Below, piece after piece: positions 44,780-54,777 of a stretch of 64,000 bases of DNA. The notes under the pieces are model-generated. The model had not been told where the DNA came from, did not search any database, and was given only the letters and a program-made list of their open reading frames with translations. Within the stretch, counting starts at the first letter, position 1; every line of letters begins with the position of its first letter. Made by a program: the position numbers and the translations under genes. Origin of the DNA: Candidatus Thalassolituus haligoni (GTDB taxonomy: Bacteria; Pseudomonadota; Gammaproteobacteria; Pseudomonadales; Oceanobacteraceae); contig NZ_CP139482.1 in the NCBI RefSeq assembly GCF_041222825.1, forward strand, positions 1,457,001-1,521,000. The letters are read 5' to 3'.

Positions 44780-46702
44780 ATGAACAATAACTCGCAGACG
44801 ATGGCGTGGATGGCTGAAGCCCTGTCTGACGCACTACTCCATGATAATCTTGATCATTTTCTGACACTGTTCAGAAAGACGATGGCGGTACCGGCCGCTG
44901 ACTTCAAGTCGGATACACTGGGGCAGTACCTGTTTCAGTTACTGCCCAAATCCTCGAATCAGTTTGTTTTGGTGGCTCCGGCTTTTCCGGGGCGCAATGA
45001 TCCCTGTTTCTGTGGCTCGGGCAAAAAGCTCAAAAAATGCTGTGTCGCGCTGAGTGATTTTCCGCTGCCTGTACCTGCCGATCTATTTTTGCTGGCCTTG
45101 TCAGCAATGAATAACCAGCAGTTGTTGGCGTTGGCGGAAAAGCCAGGCTGGACAGCCGCCGCTGCCGCTCTGTTCTGTGAACATGCGATGACGGAAATGG
45201 CATTCGATGCCGTGGTGACGGTCGGGCGTTATCTGACCTGCGAACCCGCAAAACTCAGAAACGAGCATCAGGAGCTGGTGAGTACCTTGTTCGATGCGTT
45301 GCTTGAAGTGCAGCTGGATGACGAACGATTTGCTTTGATGCAGCAACTGACCGAATGCAAACGCGCACCGTCGGTACAGTCTCTTGCCTATCAGCGTCTG
45401 GCTATGTTTGTATTTGAACAAGGGCAGGCAGCAGAAGCCCGGCAATATTTGCAGCAGGCGATGCGTCTGGATCCTGACCAGTACGAATTGCCAATGACGG
45501 AACTGACCATATTGTGCGCTGTTGCCGAAGATGCGGAAGTACGCGCCAGAGCCAAATTCTGGCAAGCCCGATTGCAGAAAAAGTATCAACAGGGCACCCC
45601 GATTCTGGAGTTCGTCAATCAAGTGGTGAAGGAAGGCAAGGCGCTTTATCTTCAACAACTCGATAGGATCGAAAACCTGTTAGATGTGCGCGAAGAGACT
45701 GCGGCTTTAGCGTTGGCCGATCCGTATATTGTGAATGTCGAAAAGGTACTCTCGCTGTTTGAGAGGTCTGAAAATACCTTTACCGGGTCTGCGTGTGACT
45801 TCAAGGTCGTTAAAGGCGAGGCGTCACGAATTCTGAAAGCGGAATACCGTCAAGACTATAAGGCATGGATACAGCAGCTGAGCTTGATGGAACAAGACTG
45901 TCTCTCTCAGGCTCAGCGCCAAGAGCGAAGGTTAGGTGACGACCATTTCCGGGAAATGGCCGATGACATGCGTTGGTTGCTGCCAGATACTCGCTGGATC
46001 GACATATTACGTCAGGCCCCAGCCTTGCTGAATCATATTGAGGTGATTCAGCGGTTGACAGATATGGCGCAGCCGCTGCCCTATCCAGAAGCAGACGACA
46101 CTGCTGACAGCCCTAACCAGCTCAGTTGTTTTGGTATATTCAGAATGATATTGGGGTTCAAGCGTCGGGAAGTGTTAATGAATATCTGTTTATCCTTACC
46201 CGCTGAGCTGACGTTACCTGGGCGTTTAAAGGCCAATCAGCCGTTTTGGGATCTGGCATACGACTACTACCTGGATTGTTGCGAGCACGTTGACGGTGAT
46301 GTGGATAATGAAGATATGCTGGAACAACTGGTTGCACGAGAGCCAGCCACGCCAGTGTGGTTGCAAGAAGCGCTGGCACTGGTTTACCTGAAACAGCAGA
46401 AAAGTGAACAGCTGGTGGCGCTGGTACGGGGATGTCGACGCACCTCGGTGGCGTGTATCCTGATGCAGGCTTATGCTCTTCAGTTACAGCAACAGCCACA
46501 AGACGCGCTGGCTTGTATTCAACAATTGTTAGTGCGCAATCGCAAGTTTTTACGCCAGCTCAAGATGGCGCTGGCAGAGACAAGCCTGAGTCCGTTGGAA
46601 AATACAACGCTGGTAACCTTTGGCCAGATACTGCTGGAAGACAACGACAATCAGGCTGTGGTGGGTTGCCGTCAGTGGCTGTTGAGGCATCTGCCGAGCT
46701 GA
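44780..46702 (+). CDS. SEC-C motif protein with TPR-like helices, function unknown
   Basis: 640 residues. A zinc-binding SEC-C motif lies near the N terminus (PGRNDPCFCGSGKKLKKCC, residues 73-91), with the CXC and CC ligands present. The rest is helical with TPR-like pairs (AYQRLAMFVFEQGQAAEARQ ... YLQQAMRLDPDQYELPM; LALVYLKQQKSEQLVALVRG). SEC-C motifs bind SecB in SecA but occur in many unrelated proteins; no partner can be named. No signal peptide or membrane segment. Single gene, ending before a terminator shared with the convergent M48 gene. Confidence 0.8.
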   Translation: MNNNSQTMAWMAEALSDALLHDNLDHFLTLFRKTMAVPAADFKSDTLGQYLFQLLPKSSNQFVLVAPAFPGRNDPCFCGSGKKLKKCCVALSDFPLPVPADLFLLALSAMNNQQLLALAEKPGWTAAAAALFCEHAMTEMAFDAVVTVGRYLTCEPAKLRNEHQELVSTLFDALLEVQLDDERFALMQQLTECKRAPSVQSLAYQRLAMFVFEQGQAAEARQYLQQAMRLDPDQYELPMTELTILCAVAEDAEVRARAKFWQARLQKKYQQGTPILEFVNQVVKEGKALYLQQLDRIENLLDVREETAALALADPYIVNVEKVLSLFERSENTFTGSACDFKVVKGEASRILKAEYRQDYKAWIQQLSLMEQDCLSQAQRQERRLGDDHFREMADDMRWLLPDTRWIDILRQAPALLNHIEVIQRLTDMAQPLPYPEADDTADSPNQLSCFGIFRMILGFKRREVLMNICLSLPAELTLPGRLKANQPFWDLAYDYYLDCCEHVDGDVDNEDMLEQLVAREPATPVWLQEALALVYLKQQKSEQLVALVRGCRRTSVACILMQAYALQLQQQPQDALACIQQLLVRNRKFLRQLKMALAETSLSPLENTTLVTFGQILLEDNDNQAVVGCRQWLLRHLPS

Positions 46703-46734
46703 TGTTGTAATGGACAGGGACAGCCAGAGTTAGG

Positions 46735-46757
46735 GACGGGGCGCTACCCCCGTCCTC
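46735..46757. terminator. probable terminator between convergent genes
   Basis: Perfect stem ggacgggg / ccccgtcc with a short loop, followed on the plus strand by tcttattatt. It lies between the SEC-C gene and the M48 gene. Confidence 0.55.
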
Positions 46758-46770
46758 TTATTATTATGCG

Positions 46771-47613
46771 TTACTGCACGATGGTCACCGGATAAACCGC
46801 AGACTTTTTGGCCGTTGGGTTGAGTTTTCTCATTTCCGGAGCCAGTTTACCCAGTTCCTTGGCGCGGTTGCCAGATGACGGGTGAGTTGATAAGAACTCC
46901 GGCCCGGAGCTGCCACCGACTTTCTGCATTTTTTCCCAGAGCGTAACGGCGGAGGTCGGGGAATAACCAGCACGGGTAGCCAGCTCGATGCCGATACGGT
47001 CTGCTTCGTTTTCGGCAGTCCGACTGTTGGGCAGTTGCAAGGCATACTTCGCTGCCATGGCACCACCCGAGAGGGCGATGGCGTTGTTGTCGGTAGCAGC
47101 AGCTGTTGCCGCCAGGCCGGCATTGATCACCATGGCCCGCGACATTTGCTCGGCGGTGTGGTTGGCCAGCGCGTGGGAAATTTCATGCCCCATGATTTGG
47201 GCAATTTCATCATCGGTCAGATTGAGTTGGTCGATAATGCCGGTATAAATAGCCATACGACCGCCGGCCATACACCAGGCGTTCAAGGTGTCGGGGTCGT
47301 TAATGATGGCCACACTCCATTCCCAGCTGGCTGTTTTCGGGTATTTGGCAACCGCTTCTGTGATCAGTCTTCCGGTAATGGTTTTGATGCGACTGATGCG
47401 CTTGGGGTCGGTGACCAGCTGGTCGCTTTCTTCCAGCTCGCTGACGGTGCTCAGGTAGGCGCTTTTGGATTCGCTGATGGCTTTTTCTGGTGAGATTACC
47501 ATCAATTGGGTACGTCCGGTGGGGCTGGTGGCGCAACCGGCCAAGATCAGGGCGGTGGTGATTCCCGAAAGCAGCAAGGATGTGTTGATAGTCAGTTTGG
47601 GTGTGTACGTCAT
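46771..47613 (-). CDS. periplasmic M48-family metalloprotease lipoprotein
   Basis: Lipoprotein signal TYTPKLTINTSLLLSGITTA with lipobox LILAGC, then M48 zinc site IMGHEISHALANHTAEQ (HEISH) near residue 140 and the third ligand region NEADRIGIELATRAGY. Closest known type is LoiP/YcaL-like quality-control proteases of the outer membrane; the individual ortholog is not certain. ATG 47613 is chosen; ATG 47661 would add 16 residues before the signal peptide. 280 residues. Confidence 0.9.
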   Translation of the reverse strand: MTYTPKLTINTSLLLSGITTALILAGCATSPTGRTQLMVISPEKAISESKSAYLSTVSELEESDQLVTDPKRISRIKTITGRLITEAVAKYPKTASWEWSVAIINDPDTLNAWCMAGGRMAIYTGIIDQLNLTDDEIAQIMGHEISHALANHTAEQMSRAMVINAGLAATAAATDNNAIALSGGAMAAKYALQLPNSRTAENEADRIGIELATRAGYSPTSAVTLWEKMQKVGGSSGPEFLSTHPSSGNRAKELGKLAPEMRKLNPTAKKSAVYPVTIVQ

Positions 47614-47728
47614 TATCGTTTTCCGTTTTTGATAATCCTGATATGGCCAGTTTACGGTCAATTGCCTTCAGTCTGAAGAGATGCAGTGACAGTTCGTTTA
47701 ATTCAGGGTGTCTCTGTCATCCGGCTGT

Positions 47729-47734
47729 TATAAT
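47729..47734 (+). promoter_or_regulatory. putative extended -10 of the DEAD-box helicase gene
   Basis: TGTTATAAT gives a perfect -10 hexamer (47729-47734) with an upstream TG, 28 bases before the GTG start; -35 is weak. Confidence 0.5.
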
Positions 47735-47762
47735 CGCCGCAATATTATTGTGAGGCGTCTAC

Positions 47763-49175
47763 GTGTTTACTGATTATCCCCTGAATGCTCGCCTGGCGCT
47801 TGGCCTGGAAAAATTGTCTCTGGAAGCTCCGACGGAGGTGCAGCAGGCAGTACTGCCGCTGGCATTGGCGGGCAAGGATATTCAGGTCTGTGCCGAGACG
47901 GGCAGTGGTAAAACCCTGGCCTATCTGTTGCCCGTGATGCAGGGGTTACTGGATCGGGATGCGCCCAACTCCGCAACCCGTGCGTTGATTATGTGTCCCA
48001 CCCGAGAGCTGGCTACCCAGGTGACCAAGGTGTGTCAGCATTTTTGTGACCTGACGACACTCAGTGTCGGGCAGTTGTGTGGTGGTGAAGAGTTCCAGTA
48101 TCAGGCGGCGTTGCTGCGTAAAAATCCGGAGTTGATTATTGCAACGCCAGGTCGTCTGGTGGATCACCTGAAACGTGGTACGTGTGATCTGGGCGATCTG
48201 GAATATCTGATTCTGGATGAAGCCGACCGTATGCTGGATATGGGCTTTGCCGAAGATATGGACATCATTCGTCGCGCTTGTAATAACGAGCGTCAGACCA
48301 TGCTGCTTTCGGCGACCTTGCGCCATGAAGGGGTTGGCCGAATTGCCGCCAATCTGCTGAAAAATCCTGAAGAAATCACTACCCATACCATTCAGGAGCA
48401 GCACGGTTTAATCACCCAGCAGCGGATTCTGGCGGATGATAACGCTCATAAAGACCGCTTGATCGCCTGGTTACTGGCGCATGAAACCTACGAAAAGGCG
48501 TTAATTTTTGTTAACAAACGCACCGAGGTCGAACGCCTGTCAGAATTTGTTCGTCGTCATCGTAACGGTGTTGCCATGCTACACGGCGAAATGACCCAGG
48601 ATGAGCGCAAGTATGTGATGCAGACGCTCAGGGAAGGCAAACGTAATATTCTGGTGGCGACGGATGTGGCGGCGCGTGGCCTGGATGTTGAGGGAATGGA
48701 TCTGGTGATCAATTATGATCTGGCGCGCAAGGGCGATGAATACGTTCACCGTATTGGCCGTACTGGCCGGGCAGGCAAGTCGGGTTTGGCCATCAGTCTG
48801 ATTTCTCCGTATGAATGGAATCTCAAGGCGGCGATCGAAAGTTATATTCAGGTTGTGATGGAACCGCGCAAAATTGAAGGCTTGGTGGCGGTATACAAAG
48901 GCCCGAAAAAACTCAAGGCTTCGGGCAAGGCGGCATCTGTTGGTAAGCGTAAACCAAAGACCAAAGCTGCTCCGTCCGGTCGTGATGGCAAGCCAGCCAG
49001 AACCGGGCCGCGTCCATCCCGACCTGCTGTTGCGGGGAGCCGACCCGCTGCTGGAAGCCGTACAGCGGAAGGGAACCGTCCTGCTGCTGTAGGGAGTCGT
49101 CCGAGTACGCGTAAAAGTAATGTCACGGATGGCGAAGGCTTTGCACCGTTACATCGGAAAAAGCCAACCGAGTAG
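47763..49175 (+). CDS. DEAD-box ATP-dependent RNA helicase (SrmB-like)
   Basis: Helicase motifs in order: Q motif (LEAPTEVQQAVLP), I AETGSGKTLAYLLP, Ia PTRELATQ, Ib TPGRLVDH, II DEADRMLDMGFAED, III SATL, VI HRIGRTGRAG. After about residue 375 comes a basic, low-complexity tail with repeated GSRPA/GNRPA units, as in RNA-remodelling helicases. GTG 47763 has GAGG seven bases upstream. 470 residues. An SrmB-type role in 50S assembly is likely but not proven. Confidence 0.92.
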   Translation: MFTDYPLNARLALGLEKLSLEAPTEVQQAVLPLALAGKDIQVCAETGSGKTLAYLLPVMQGLLDRDAPNSATRALIMCPTRELATQVTKVCQHFCDLTTLSVGQLCGGEEFQYQAALLRKNPELIIATPGRLVDHLKRGTCDLGDLEYLILDEADRMLDMGFAEDMDIIRRACNNERQTMLLSATLRHEGVGRIAANLLKNPEEITTHTIQEQHGLITQQRILADDNAHKDRLIAWLLAHETYEKALIFVNKRTEVERLSEFVRRHRNGVAMLHGEMTQDERKYVMQTLREGKRNILVATDVAARGLDVEGMDLVINYDLARKGDEYVHRIGRTGRAGKSGLAISLISPYEWNLKAAIESYIQVVMEPRKIEGLVAVYKGPKKLKASGKAASVGKRKPKTKAAPSGRDGKPARTGPRPSRPAVAGSRPAAGSRTAEGNRPAAVGSRPSTRKSNVTDGEGFAPLHRKKPTE

Positions 49176-49186
49176 GTTGGCTTTTT
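49158..49186. terminator. bidirectional terminator overlapping the helicase stop codon
   Basis: Perfect 12-bp arms aaaaagccaacc and ggttggcttttt around gagta. The stop TAG (49173-49175) lies in it. It also serves the convergent pirin gene. Confidence 0.88.
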
Positions 49187-49216
49187 GGCTGCAGTGCCGG
49201 TTATAACTGGTCGTGG

Positions 49217-50050
49217 TTATTGGCCAAAACGGCCAGCGTTGTAGTCGGCAATGGCTTGTTCGATTTCCTCGACGCTGTTCATCACAAATGGCCCGTAGTG
49301 AGCTATTGGTTCTCGCAACGGGCGTCCCGTCAGCAGTAGCAGATCGGTATCACTGGCGGCATTCAGCGTGATTATTTCTTCAGCGGTGTCAAACATAACC
49401 AGAGACTGGCTGTGGTTCATGTCAGTTAAGAGACCCTGATAAACATAGGCCATGGCGCTATGGCCAGCAGTAATTGGCAAAGTGAGCTGTTGCCCAGCGT
49501 CAAGGTGTATGTCGGCAATGCCAGCGTTGGCTGCGATGGTTGCCAATGGTGCGACATAGTTTTCACCATCGATGATCCAGTGTCCGGCGATCAGCTTTAG
49601 CTGAGCACCGCAGGCAGCCGTTTGGTGCAGAATTTCATCAGCGGCAACATCACGGTACCCCGGTGTCTTCATCTTTTCGCTGGCAGGCAGATTAATCCAG
49701 AGCTGGAAGCCATGCAGTGCGTCCATTTCCCGCGACGGCATTTCGGAGTGAATAATGCCGCGTCCGGCCGACATCCATTGTGCGCCACCACTGTTGATCA
49801 GGCCGCGGTTACCAAGGTGATCCTTGTGTTCCAGTGCGCCCTGAAGCAAATAGGTCAGGGTTTCCATGCCCCGGTGAGGGTGGGGCGGGAAGCCGCCGAT
49901 GTAGTCATCCGGGTTGTCTGATCGCAGTTCGTCGATCATTAGAAATGGATCGGAGGCGGTGTCGTTAAAGAGTGCGACACGCTGAATTTTTACGCCATCG
50001 CCATCAGAACTGGCGTGGCTGCGAATGATTTTCTGGTAACGCTGGGACAT
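49217..50050 (-). CDS. pirin family protein
   Basis: Bicupin of the pirin/YhhW type. Metal site HPHRGMETLTYLLQGALEHK near residue 57, GGAQWMSAGRGIIHSEMP, FQLWINLP, C-terminal HYGPFVMNSVEEIEQAIADY. Some members have quercetin dioxygenase activity; the role here is unknown. Strong ribosome-binding site AGGAGA before ATG 50050. 277 residues. Confidence 0.92.
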   Translation of the reverse strand: MSQRYQKIIRSHASSDGDGVKIQRVALFNDTASDPFLMIDELRSDNPDDYIGGFPPHPHRGMETLTYLLQGALEHKDHLGNRGLINSGGAQWMSAGRGIIHSEMPSREMDALHGFQLWINLPASEKMKTPGYRDVAADEILHQTAACGAQLKLIAGHWIIDGENYVAPLATIAANAGIADIHLDAGQQLTLPITAGHSAMAYVYQGLLTDMNHSQSLVMFDTAEEIITLNAASDTDLLLLTGRPLREPIAHYGPFVMNSVEEIEQAIADYNAGRFGQ

Positions 50051-50160
50051 AACATTCTCCTGATAATGTGAGAAGGCTACACCGTCTTTCTTCTGGCTGC
50101 TGAGGATAATTTACCGGTTATCAATCGAATAAATCGAATGAAAGGCTATGGAATGATCTA

Positions 50161-52854
50161 TTAAACAGCCGTTTGTGCCTGAATCTGATCATCCAGGCCT
50201 AATATAATGGCGTGTTGCAGTTGCTGGCATAACACCGGGTCGGAAAACGGTTCTCCATTCTGATCCACGATGTAGAAAATATCCGATACTCGTTCACCTT
50301 CGGTGAGAATCTTGGCTCCCTGCATCTGGGCGCCAAACTCGGAGAAAATAGCACCCACGCGTGCCAGTAATCCCGGGCGGTCGGCTGCCGTGACTTCCAG
50401 CACCGTGCGTTGCATGTGAGGATCATTGCTCATGGTGACTTGGGTCTCGACTGGAAATTGCTTGAGCAGACGCGGAGTGCGGCGCTGAATGATCGTGGAG
50501 TATTCTTCCGGGTTCTCCAGCGCAGTGATCAAGGCGTGACGGATGGTGTCCAGGCGTTGTGGGTCATTGATCGGACGGTTGTTCTCATCCAGAACGATAT
50601 AGGTATCAACGGCCTTGTTGTCTGATTCGGAGGTCATGACTCGGGCATCCTGAATATTGAGGTTGAGCTGATCCAGGGTGGCAGTGGTGACTGCAAACAG
50701 GTCGATCTGGTCTTTCATGTAAATAAAAATCTGTGTGGCACCTTCCCGATCCCGGTCAGAGGTTTGGCGAATGGAAATCAGTGGATCTCTTTTATTGCCA
50801 TGCCCAGCGATGGATAGGGTGTGCCAGAGAATGTTGTCAACACTTTCTCTTAGAAAATAATCATCACCACAGTCGCCCCAGATCGCCAGGGTTTGCTCCC
50901 GGCTCAGTCCCTGTGTTGTCAGTTGCGACAAGGCTTCCTGCTGAATTTCCTCGATATAGTCTTCCTTGTTTAATGGATTGGCGAGACCACGACGCAGGGC
51001 TTGTTGGGTATTAAAATACAGCGATCGCATCTGCTCTGCACGCCAGCTGGTCCAAAGCTTGGGATTGGTGCTGATCATATCGGCCAGGGTGATCAGGTAG
51101 AGCATGTCGAGGTGATGCTGGTCGCCAATGTCCAATGCAAACTGGTGAATGTCATCCGGATTGTTCAGATCGAGCCGTTGTGCTGCGTACGACATAGTGA
51201 GGTGGTTGGCGACCAGCCAGCAGACCATATGGGTATCGGTGGGGCGCAGATTGTGCTGGCTGCAAAACTGCAGGGCGATGGCTTCGCCGTTACTGGAATG
51301 ATCACCTTCCTGAGCCTTGCCAGTGTCGTGCAGCAGGGAGGCCAGATACAGGACTTCGCGGCGCTGAATGCGATGAATCAGCTTGGATGCCAGCGGGTAC
51401 TGGTTACGCAGGCTGGAAAAGCGCAGCTGGCGCAACATGCGGATCATGCGGAAGCTGTGGTCATCGACGGTATGAATGTGCAGCAGGTCGTGCTCCATCA
51501 TGCCGATGATACGACCAAACTCGGGAATGTAACGTCCGAGAATGCCGTAGCGCATCATGCGTGACAATTCACGCACGACGTGATTTTTGTGGCAAATCAG
51601 ATCAATAAAACAGGCATTGTTTGCGGGGTTGGTGCGGAATGTATAGTCAATCAGATGGCGATGATCACGTAATGCACGAATGGTATCGGAATGAACACCT
51701 TTCAGGTCGGGGGTGTTGGCACAAAGGACAAAGACTTTTAATAACCAGGCGGGCTCGCGGGCAAACAGCTGTGGATCAGTCACTTGCAGGTAACCATTAA
51801 ACAGCACAAAGTGTTCGTTGACTGTTACTGGCTCGATACCTTCATGGCTTTTCATGAAATCTTCGTTGAAATGCAGCAACAACAGATCGCATAACTCGGT
51901 GGTTGAGAGCTGGTTGCGGTAAAAGCGGGTCATAAAGCGCTCGACACCGAGATGATCGTTGTCATCTTCAAATCCCAGCAGGCTGGCAATCTGGCGTTGC
52001 AGGTTAAACAACAGGCGGTCTTCTTCCCGTCCTGCCAGCATGTGCAGGGCGTAACGTACTTGCCAGAGAAATTTCATGCTGCCGGCCAGTCGTGTGAATT
52101 CAAACTCGGTCAGAAAGCCCCGGTTCTCCAGTGCCTTGAGGCTGCCGTCACCAAAGTATCGTGTGGTCACCCAGCTGACGGTCTGGATGTCACGCAAGGC
52201 CCCTGGCGAGTTTTTGACATTGGGTTCGAGGTTGTATTCGGAGTCGTTATGCTTGTCGTGACGTTTTTCCAGTTCGTGCCATTTCTCTTTGAAAAAAGTT
52301 GCCGCAGGCCACATATCCGGGCTGTCGATAATGTTCCTCAGGTCAGCGTAGAGTTCAGCCGTACCGGCGATCATTCGGCTTTCAAGCATGTTGGTAATAA
52401 TGGTGAGGTCTTTCGATGCTTCCTTGCGGCAATCGTCTAGTGTTCTGACGCTATGACCGACTTCCAGCTTCAGATCCCAAAGCAGAGTGATAAACCCTTG
52501 CAGCTGTTCAGAGCTGGTGGTGATGGCTGCTTCGTCGCGACAGAGCAATAGCAGATCGATGTCCGAGTAGGGGTGTAGTTCTCCACGTCCGTAACCGCCG
52601 ACCGCTACCAGAGCCAGGTTGTCATTTTGCAGGCCATTGTGCTGCCAGAGGCAGGCCAACAAGGTGTCCATTTGTGCTGAACGAAATCGCACCGGGGTTT
52701 CTGCATCCAGTGTGGCGCGAAAATACGCATCGGCCTTTTGCTGGGTTTGTTGCAGTACTTCGCGGATGACCGGAATTGGCCCAGAGCATGCCGCCAGCCG
52801 GGCCAAAAGCTCTGGCTGGTCAGCGAGCTTCAGTTCAGGTCGCTCCAGGATCAT
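50161..52854 (-). CDS. glnD: bifunctional uridylyltransferase/uridylyl-removing enzyme GlnD
   Basis: Senses glutamine and modifies PII. Nucleotidyltransferase site GGYGRGELHPYSDIDLLLL near residue 86, PII-UTase helical domain, HD domain LLHDTGKAQEGDHSSNGEAI near residue 515, and two C-terminal ACT domains (IYMKDQIDLFAV, LEVTAADRPGLLARVGAIF). 897 residues. Its first codons overlap the map stop by 4 bases, so it is coupled to map. Confidence 0.96.
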   Translation of the reverse strand: MILERPELKLADQPELLARLAACSGPIPVIREVLQQTQQKADAYFRATLDAETPVRFRSAQMDTLLACLWQHNGLQNDNLALVAVGGYGRGELHPYSDIDLLLLCRDEAAITTSSEQLQGFITLLWDLKLEVGHSVRTLDDCRKEASKDLTIITNMLESRMIAGTAELYADLRNIIDSPDMWPAATFFKEKWHELEKRHDKHNDSEYNLEPNVKNSPGALRDIQTVSWVTTRYFGDGSLKALENRGFLTEFEFTRLAGSMKFLWQVRYALHMLAGREEDRLLFNLQRQIASLLGFEDDNDHLGVERFMTRFYRNQLSTTELCDLLLLHFNEDFMKSHEGIEPVTVNEHFVLFNGYLQVTDPQLFAREPAWLLKVFVLCANTPDLKGVHSDTIRALRDHRHLIDYTFRTNPANNACFIDLICHKNHVVRELSRMMRYGILGRYIPEFGRIIGMMEHDLLHIHTVDDHSFRMIRMLRQLRFSSLRNQYPLASKLIHRIQRREVLYLASLLHDTGKAQEGDHSSNGEAIALQFCSQHNLRPTDTHMVCWLVANHLTMSYAAQRLDLNNPDDIHQFALDIGDQHHLDMLYLITLADMISTNPKLWTSWRAEQMRSLYFNTQQALRRGLANPLNKEDYIEEIQQEALSQLTTQGLSREQTLAIWGDCGDDYFLRESVDNILWHTLSIAGHGNKRDPLISIRQTSDRDREGATQIFIYMKDQIDLFAVTTATLDQLNLNIQDARVMTSESDNKAVDTYIVLDENNRPINDPQRLDTIRHALITALENPEEYSTIIQRRTPRLLKQFPVETQVTMSNDPHMQRTVLEVTAADRPGLLARVGAIFSEFGAQMQGAKILTEGERVSDIFYIVDQNGEPFSDPVLCQQLQHAIILGLDDQIQAQTAV

Positions 52855-53633
52855 GCGCCAGCCCGGTATTTTTCACCCGGGCGTGCCGTCAGCACCTCCA
52901 CTCCGGATGTCGTGACCAATAGCGTGTGCTCCCACTGGGCGGACGGTTTGCGATCCTTGGTGACCACGGTCCAGCCATCCTTCATCAGTTTGTTGAAGCG
53001 GGTACCCAGGTTGATCATGGGTTCAATGGTAAAGGTCATGCCTTCTTCCAGTGCCATACCGGTACCCGGCTTGCCGTAGTGCAGTACCTGAGGGTCTTCG
53101 TGAAAGGTTTTGCCGATGCCATGGCCGCAGTATTCACGTACCACTGAGTAGTGATTGGATTCTGCGTGTTTCTGGATAGCGGCGCCGATGTCACCCAACT
53201 GAACACCAGGACGTACCATATCAATACCCAGGTAGAGGCACTCTTGAGTGATTTCCACCAGGCGCTTCACTGCCGCTATTGGCTCGCCAACAAAGAACAT
53301 CTGGCTGGTGTCGCCGTGGTAGCCATCTTTGATGACTGTAATATCGATGTTGATGATGTCGCCTTTTTTCAGGATTTTGTCATTGCTGGGAATGCCGTGA
53401 CAAATCACCTGGTTGATCGAGGTGCAGATGGATTTGGGGAAGCCGTTGTAATTCAGTGGTGCCGGGATGGCTTGCTGTTCATTCACGATGTAGTTGTGGC
53501 ACAGGGTATCCAGTTCTCCCGTGGATACACCGGGGACGACATAAGGCCCGATCATTTCAAGGACGTCAGCTGCCAGGCGCCCGGCAACGCGCATTTTTTC
53601 AATTTCTTCAGCCGTTTTGATGGTAACAGTCAT
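52851..53633 (-). CDS. map: methionine aminopeptidase, type I
   Basis: Removes N-terminal Met from new proteins. Metal ligands in NIDITVIKDGYHGDTSQMF (two Asp), CGHGIGKTFHEDPQVLHYG (His) and GMTFTIEPMI (Glu), final Glu near the C terminus in QWEHTLLVT. ATG 53633 gives the usual MTVTIKTAEEIEKMRVAG; an in-frame upstream ATG at 53702 is rejected. 260 residues. Divergent from rpsB, as is typical. Confidence 0.96.
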   Translation of the reverse strand: MTVTIKTAEEIEKMRVAGRLAADVLEMIGPYVVPGVSTGELDTLCHNYIVNEQQAIPAPLNYNGFPKSICTSINQVICHGIPSNDKILKKGDIINIDITVIKDGYHGDTSQMFFVGEPIAAVKRLVEITQECLYLGIDMVRPGVQLGDIGAAIQKHAESNHYSVVREYCGHGIGKTFHEDPQVLHYGKPGTGMALEEGMTFTIEPMINLGTRFNKLMKDGWTVVTKDRKPSAQWEHTLLVTTSGVEVLTARPGEKYRAGA

Positions 53634-53932
53634 GTATAGATACAGAATTCCGCTGGTAGATGAGCCATTGTATCGGTTGTGACCGCAGTGTTGAACAATC
53701 ATTAAATGTAATTGTACGTGACAAGGAAAGCTATGGCTCTGGTCTCGATGGCTTCAAAGTGGTATAAAGCGCGCGCTGTAAGCACCGTCGGGGCAGGGCA
53801 AGTAATTGACTCTGTACCGGCAACTAAATCACACACGTGCCACAACGATGTGTCGGGGTGCTGCCAACTTCGGTTGTGCAGTCGACTCATTGGGTACGTG
53901 GAGGCCTAACCCAACTGTATAAGGTATTAGAT
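53634..53932 (+). promoter_or_regulatory. rpsB promoter and leader region
   Basis: 299 bases between map and rpsB. TATAAA at 53763-53768 followed by gcgcgcgc is a -10 with a GC-rich discriminator, as in stringently controlled ribosomal promoters; -35 is not clear. Downstream, cacacgtgccacaacgatgt and tcggggtgctgcc could form the S2-binding leader structure used for autoregulation in gammaproteobacteria. The leader assignment is by position and partial resemblance only. Confidence 0.45.
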
Positions 53933-54688
53933 ATGGCACAAGTAAATATGCGTGACCTGCTGAAAGCAGGCGTTCACTTTGGTCACCAGACTCGTTACTG
54001 GAACCCGAAAATGGGTCGTTACATTTTTGGTGCACGTAACAAGATTCACATCATCAATCTGGAACACACGGTTCCGGCGATGAATGAGGCTCTGGTTAAA
54101 ATTGAAGGCATCGCTGCCCGTAACAACAAGATTCTGTTTGTTGGTACCAAGCGCGCTGCTGGCAAGATCATCAAGGAACAGGCCGAACGTGCCGGTATGC
54201 CATTTGTGGCGCACCGCTGGCTGGGCGGCATGCTGACCAACTACAAAACCATTCGTCAGTCTATTCGTCGTCTGCGTGACCTCGAAACGCAACAAGCTGA
54301 CGGTACATTTGAGCAACTGACCAAAAAAGAAGCCCTGATGCGTAGCCGTGAAATGGAGAAGCTGGAACGCTCCATTGGTGGTATCAAGGAAATGGGCGGT
54401 TTGCCAGATATGGTGTTTGTAATCGACGTTGACCATGAACGTATTGCGATTCAGGAAGCTAACAAGCTGGGTATCCCGGTTGTTGGTATTGTTGATACCA
54501 ACTCCAACCCGGACGGTATCGATTTCGTAATCCCTGGCAATGACGATGCCATTCGCGCTATCCAGATTTATGCTTCTGCTGTTGCAGATGCCGTTCTGGA
54601 AGGCAAGCAGCAGAATGGCCCGGCTGCAGACGAGTTTGTTGAAGTGGCTGCTGAAGAAGCACCTGCAGCAGAAACACCTGCTGAGTAA
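53933..54688 (+). CDS. rpsB: 30S ribosomal protein S2
   Basis: Starts [20 protein letters not shown] and contains [60 protein letters not shown] and [23 protein letters not shown] 53933 with AAGG eight bases upstream. Acidic alanine-rich tail ([21 protein letters not shown]). 251 residues. Followed by a terminator/attenuator before tsf. Confidence 0.98.
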   Translation: MAQVNMRDLLKAGVHFGHQTRYWNPKMGRYIFGARNKIHIINLEHTVPAMNEALVKIEGIAARNNKILFVGTKRAAGKIIKEQAERAGMPFVAHRWLGGMLTNYKTIRQSIRRLRDLETQQADGTFEQLTKKEALMRSREMEKLERSIGGIKEMGGLPDMVFVIDVDHERIAIQEANKLGIPVVGIVDTNSNPDGIDFVIPGNDDAIRAIQIYASAVADAVLEGKQQNGPAADEFVEVAAEEAPAAETPAE

Positions 54689-54706
54689 TTGACAACTCGG
54701 GTCGGT

Positions 54707-54734
54707 AAAAAAGGGGGCGTGCCCCCTTTTTTTT
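54707..54734 (+). terminator. rpsB-tsf attenuator/terminator
   Basis: Stem aaaaaagggggc / gccccctttttt followed by further Ts. Partial termination here would set the S2:EF-Ts ratio, as known in E. coli. Confidence 0.85.
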
Positions 54735-54777
54735 AAGCAAGAAATTGAAGACAAGTTAACAAAAGAGGATTGGGATT

